Positions 41,951 through 43,702 of a stretch of 43,702 nt of DNA are shown here, one piece after another (the first letter of the stretch is position 1; each line of letters opens with the position of its first letter). This DNA is from an uncultured Pelagibacteraceae bacterium. GTDB taxonomy: Bacteria; Pseudomonadota; Alphaproteobacteria; Pelagibacterales; Pelagibacteraceae. Location of the stretch: positions 1 through 43,702 of the forward strand of contig CACIPW010000006.1 of assembly GCA_902588635.1 (NCBI GenBank), given 5' to 3'. The position numbers and the translations under genes were made by a program. The notes below the pieces were generated by a model. The model was not told where the DNA came from, searched no databases, and saw nothing but the letters and a program-made list of their open reading frames with translations.

Positions 41951-43702
41951 AGATTTTAATTTAGTAAAAGCTTCTTCTATTTTATCTGGTAATGTTCCTC
42001 CGGCTTGTGCAAAATCAGGTCGGCCTCCACCTCCTTTGCCTCCTACTATTTCTGATCCTACTTTTGCAAATTTTACAGCGTCGTACTTTTTGGTAAGTTT
42101 GTCTGTAACTCCTACTGCCAGTCCAATTTTATCATCTTTAATAGCAAAAATAATTACTATTCCTTCTGTTATTTCTTTTTTACCAATATCAACTAATTTT
42201 CTTAAATCTTTAGAAGGAAGATCAATTATTTTTTGCAACCTTACTTTAAGGCCATTTACTTCTTCGTCTTTAATAATATTTTTTGATTTATCAGCCAAAA
42301 TATTTTTAACTGAAAGTTGTTCGAATTGTTTGTTTAAATCTTTTATTAAATCTTTTTGATTTTCATTATTTAAGTTTGGTTTTCCTCCAAGTTTTATAAT
42401 TCGTTCTGAGATATTTTTAATAATTTCTTCATTTTTCTGTAATGATAAATCAGATAGTTTTTCTTTTTTTGTTAAATATTCATCTAACTGTTTCTCTCTT
42501 AAAGCTTCTACCCTTCTAACTCCAGCAGCTATTGCTGATTGACTTACAATCTTAAACTTTCCGATATCTCCAGTATTTCTAACATGAGTTCCTCCACAAA
42601 GTTCTGTTGAAAAATACTTATCTTTCTCATCACCCATTGAAAGAACTCTTACCTCGTCGCCATATTTTTCTCCAAATAATGCTAAAGCCCCATTATCAAC
42701 AGCTTCCTTAGGTGTCATCAATCTTGTTTTTACGTCAGATTTGGTCTCAACCATTTTGTTTACAAAATTTTCTATTTTATTTATCTCATCATTTGAAATT
42801 GGTTTCATGTGACTAAAATCAAACCTTAATCTATCTGGAGCAACTAAAGATCCTTTTTGAGTTACATGTGTTCCTAAAACTCTTCTAAGAGATTCATGCA
42901 GAAGATGTGTTGCTGAATGGTATGCTCTAATATTTTCCCTCCTATTAATATCTATTTTCATTTCTATGCTGTCATTTAAATTAATAGAACCATTTTCAAC
43001 TTTTCCATAATGAGCAAATAAGTCTCCAAGTTTTTTTTGGACATCGTTTACTTTAAATTTAAATTCTCCAGAAACTATATGGCCGATGTCACCAACTTGA
43101 CCTCCCGACTCACCATAAAAAGGTGTTTGATTAACGATTACAATTGCTTCATCTCCTTTATTTAAACTTTTAACTTCTTTTTGGTCTTTAATTAATGAAA
43201 GAATTACTCCTTCAGCTTGGTTGGTTTCATAGCCTAAAAATTCAGTTGGTTCTATTTTGTCTTTTATTTCAAACCAAATTTCTTCAACGGAACTATCACC
43301 AGACCCTTTCCAGTTTTTTTTAGCAAGTTCTCTGCTTTCGTTCATTAACGATTTGAATTTTTTGTGATCTACTGAAAGAGATTTATTTTTTAAAATATCT
43401 TCGGTTAAATCTAAAGGAAAACCATAAGTATCATAAAGTTTAAAAGCAACTTGTCCAGGTAAAACTTTATCAACTTTGCTAATTTCATCATCCAAAATTT
43501 TAACACCTCTTTCAAGTAAAACTAAAAATTTTTCTTCTTCCGTTTTTAATGTTTCTCTTACAAGTGATTCTGCTCTTTTTAATTCTGGATAATTAGCAGA
43601 CATTTCGTTCATTAGAGTTTTAAAAATATTAAAAAATATTGGTTGTTTTGAACCTAACAAGTGAGAATGTCTCATACCTCTTCTCATAATCCTTCTTAAT
43701 AC
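41942..43702 (-). CDS. alaS: Alanyl-tRNA synthetase, C-terminal part (cut by window edge)
   Basis: Only the last 586 codons are in view; the frame stays open to the window edge (reading [16 protein letters not shown]), so the aminoacylation core continues outside. Visible parts: the end of the class II core and tRNA-recognition region ([16 protein letters not shown]), the editing-domain zinc motif [16 protein letters not shown] (HxxxH) with the distal [13 protein letters not shown] (Cys/His), VRRVEAL, and the C-Ala/DHHA1 domain ending [16 protein letters not shown]. The family is about 870-880 aa. It is essential and converges on icd. Confidence 0.95.
   Translation of the reverse strand, partial: VLRRIMRRGMRHSHLLGSKQPIFFNIFKTLMNEMSANYPELKRAESLVRETLKTEEEKFLVLLERGVKILDDEISKVDKVLPGQVAFKLYDTYGFPLDLTEDILKNKSLSVDHKKFKSLMNESRELAKKNWKGSGDSSVEEIWFEIKDKIEPTEFLGYETNQAEGVILSLIKDQKEVKSLNKGDEAIVIVNQTPFYGESGGQVGDIGHIVSGEFKFKVNDVQKKLGDLFAHYGKVENGSINLNDSIEMKIDINRRENIRAYHSATHLLHESLRRVLGTHVTQKGSLVAPDRLRFDFSHMKPISNDEINKIENFVNKMVETKSDVKTRLMTPKEAVDNGALALFGEKYGDEVRVLSMGDEKDKYFSTELCGGTHVRNTGDIGKFKIVSQSAIAAGVRRVEALREKQLDEYLTKKEKLSDLSLQKNEEIIKNISERIIKLGGKPNLNNENQKDLIKDLNKQFEQLSVKNILADKSKNIIKDEEVNGLKVRLQKIIDLPSKDLRKLVDIGKKEITEGIVIIFAIKDDKIGLAVGVTDKLTKKYDAVKFAKVGSEIVGGKGGGGRPDFAQAGGTLPDKIEEAFTKLKSLI

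Noticed and set aside
1-43702. CRISPR arrays, tRNA/rRNA genes, insertion sequences, prophage
   Set aside because: No gap is longer than about 155 bases; no repeated spacer-like units, cloverleaf-forming segments, transposases or integrases were seen.

Overview
This window looks like chromosomal DNA of a marine alphaproteobacterium of the SAR11 clade (Pelagibacterales). The basis is indirect: the DNA is strongly A+T-rich, intergenic gaps are very small or negative, proteins are Lys/Ile/Asn-rich, and the content is typical of streamlined bacterioplankton (methylamine genes, TRAP uptake, 5-oxoprolinase, a eukaryote-like NADP isocitrate dehydrogenase). No rRNA, tRNA, CRISPR array, insertion sequence or phage module was seen. 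No gap between genes exceeds about 155 bases. Both ends cut through genes (ppc on the left, alaS on the right).

Region 1 (1-3285, minus) reads mclA-mtkA-mtkB-ppc. It encodes malyl-CoA lyase, the two malate thiokinase subunits and the start of PEP carboxylase, the same set that forms the acetyl-CoA/glyoxylate branch of the serine cycle in methylotrophs.

Region 2 (3439-14911, plus) is an amine/one-carbon block. It holds an FAD oxidoreductase, a glutamine-synthetase-like ligase, the three N-methylglutamate synthase subunits (mgsABC), a Lys-rich 136-aa protein, an Amt-family ammonium/methylammonium transporter, two tiny membrane proteins, gamma-glutamylmethylamide synthetase (gmaS), a diaminopropionate-ammonia-lyase-like PLP enzyme and an unknown 153-aa protein. 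Together they take up methylamine, glutamylate it and convert it to N-methylglutamate. The usual four-subunit N-methylglutamate dehydrogenase is absent here. The nearby FAD oxidoreductase is a candidate for that step or for a parallel glutamyl-amine oxidation.

Region 3 (14904-26964) is mostly minus strand: a cupin-like protein, BamB- and YfgM-like envelope proteins, aconitase, a LysE/RhtB exporter and CsaA. An ArgE-like deacylase follows on the plus strand. Then comes a minus-strand operon TspO - FAD amine oxidase-like - ureohydrolase - aldehyde dehydrogenase that could degrade a guanidino compound or polyamine, and a plus-strand SDR.

Region 4 (26961-33803) holds the 5-oxoprolinase genes (pxpB-pxpC with a DMT permease, and divergent pxpA), a TRAP transporter (dctP-dctQ-dctM) with an attenuator-like hairpin after dctP, and a TerC-family protein.

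Region 5 (33800-40660, minus) is one compact run psd-pssA-glycosyltransferase-rlmE-guaB-TPR-guaA-panB (phospholipid, rRNA modification, GMP and pantothenate). It includes an IMP dehydrogenase that lacks its CBS domains. Region 6 has icd on the plus strand, convergent with partial alaS.

All calls are by reading motifs and remembered family sequences; no search was run.
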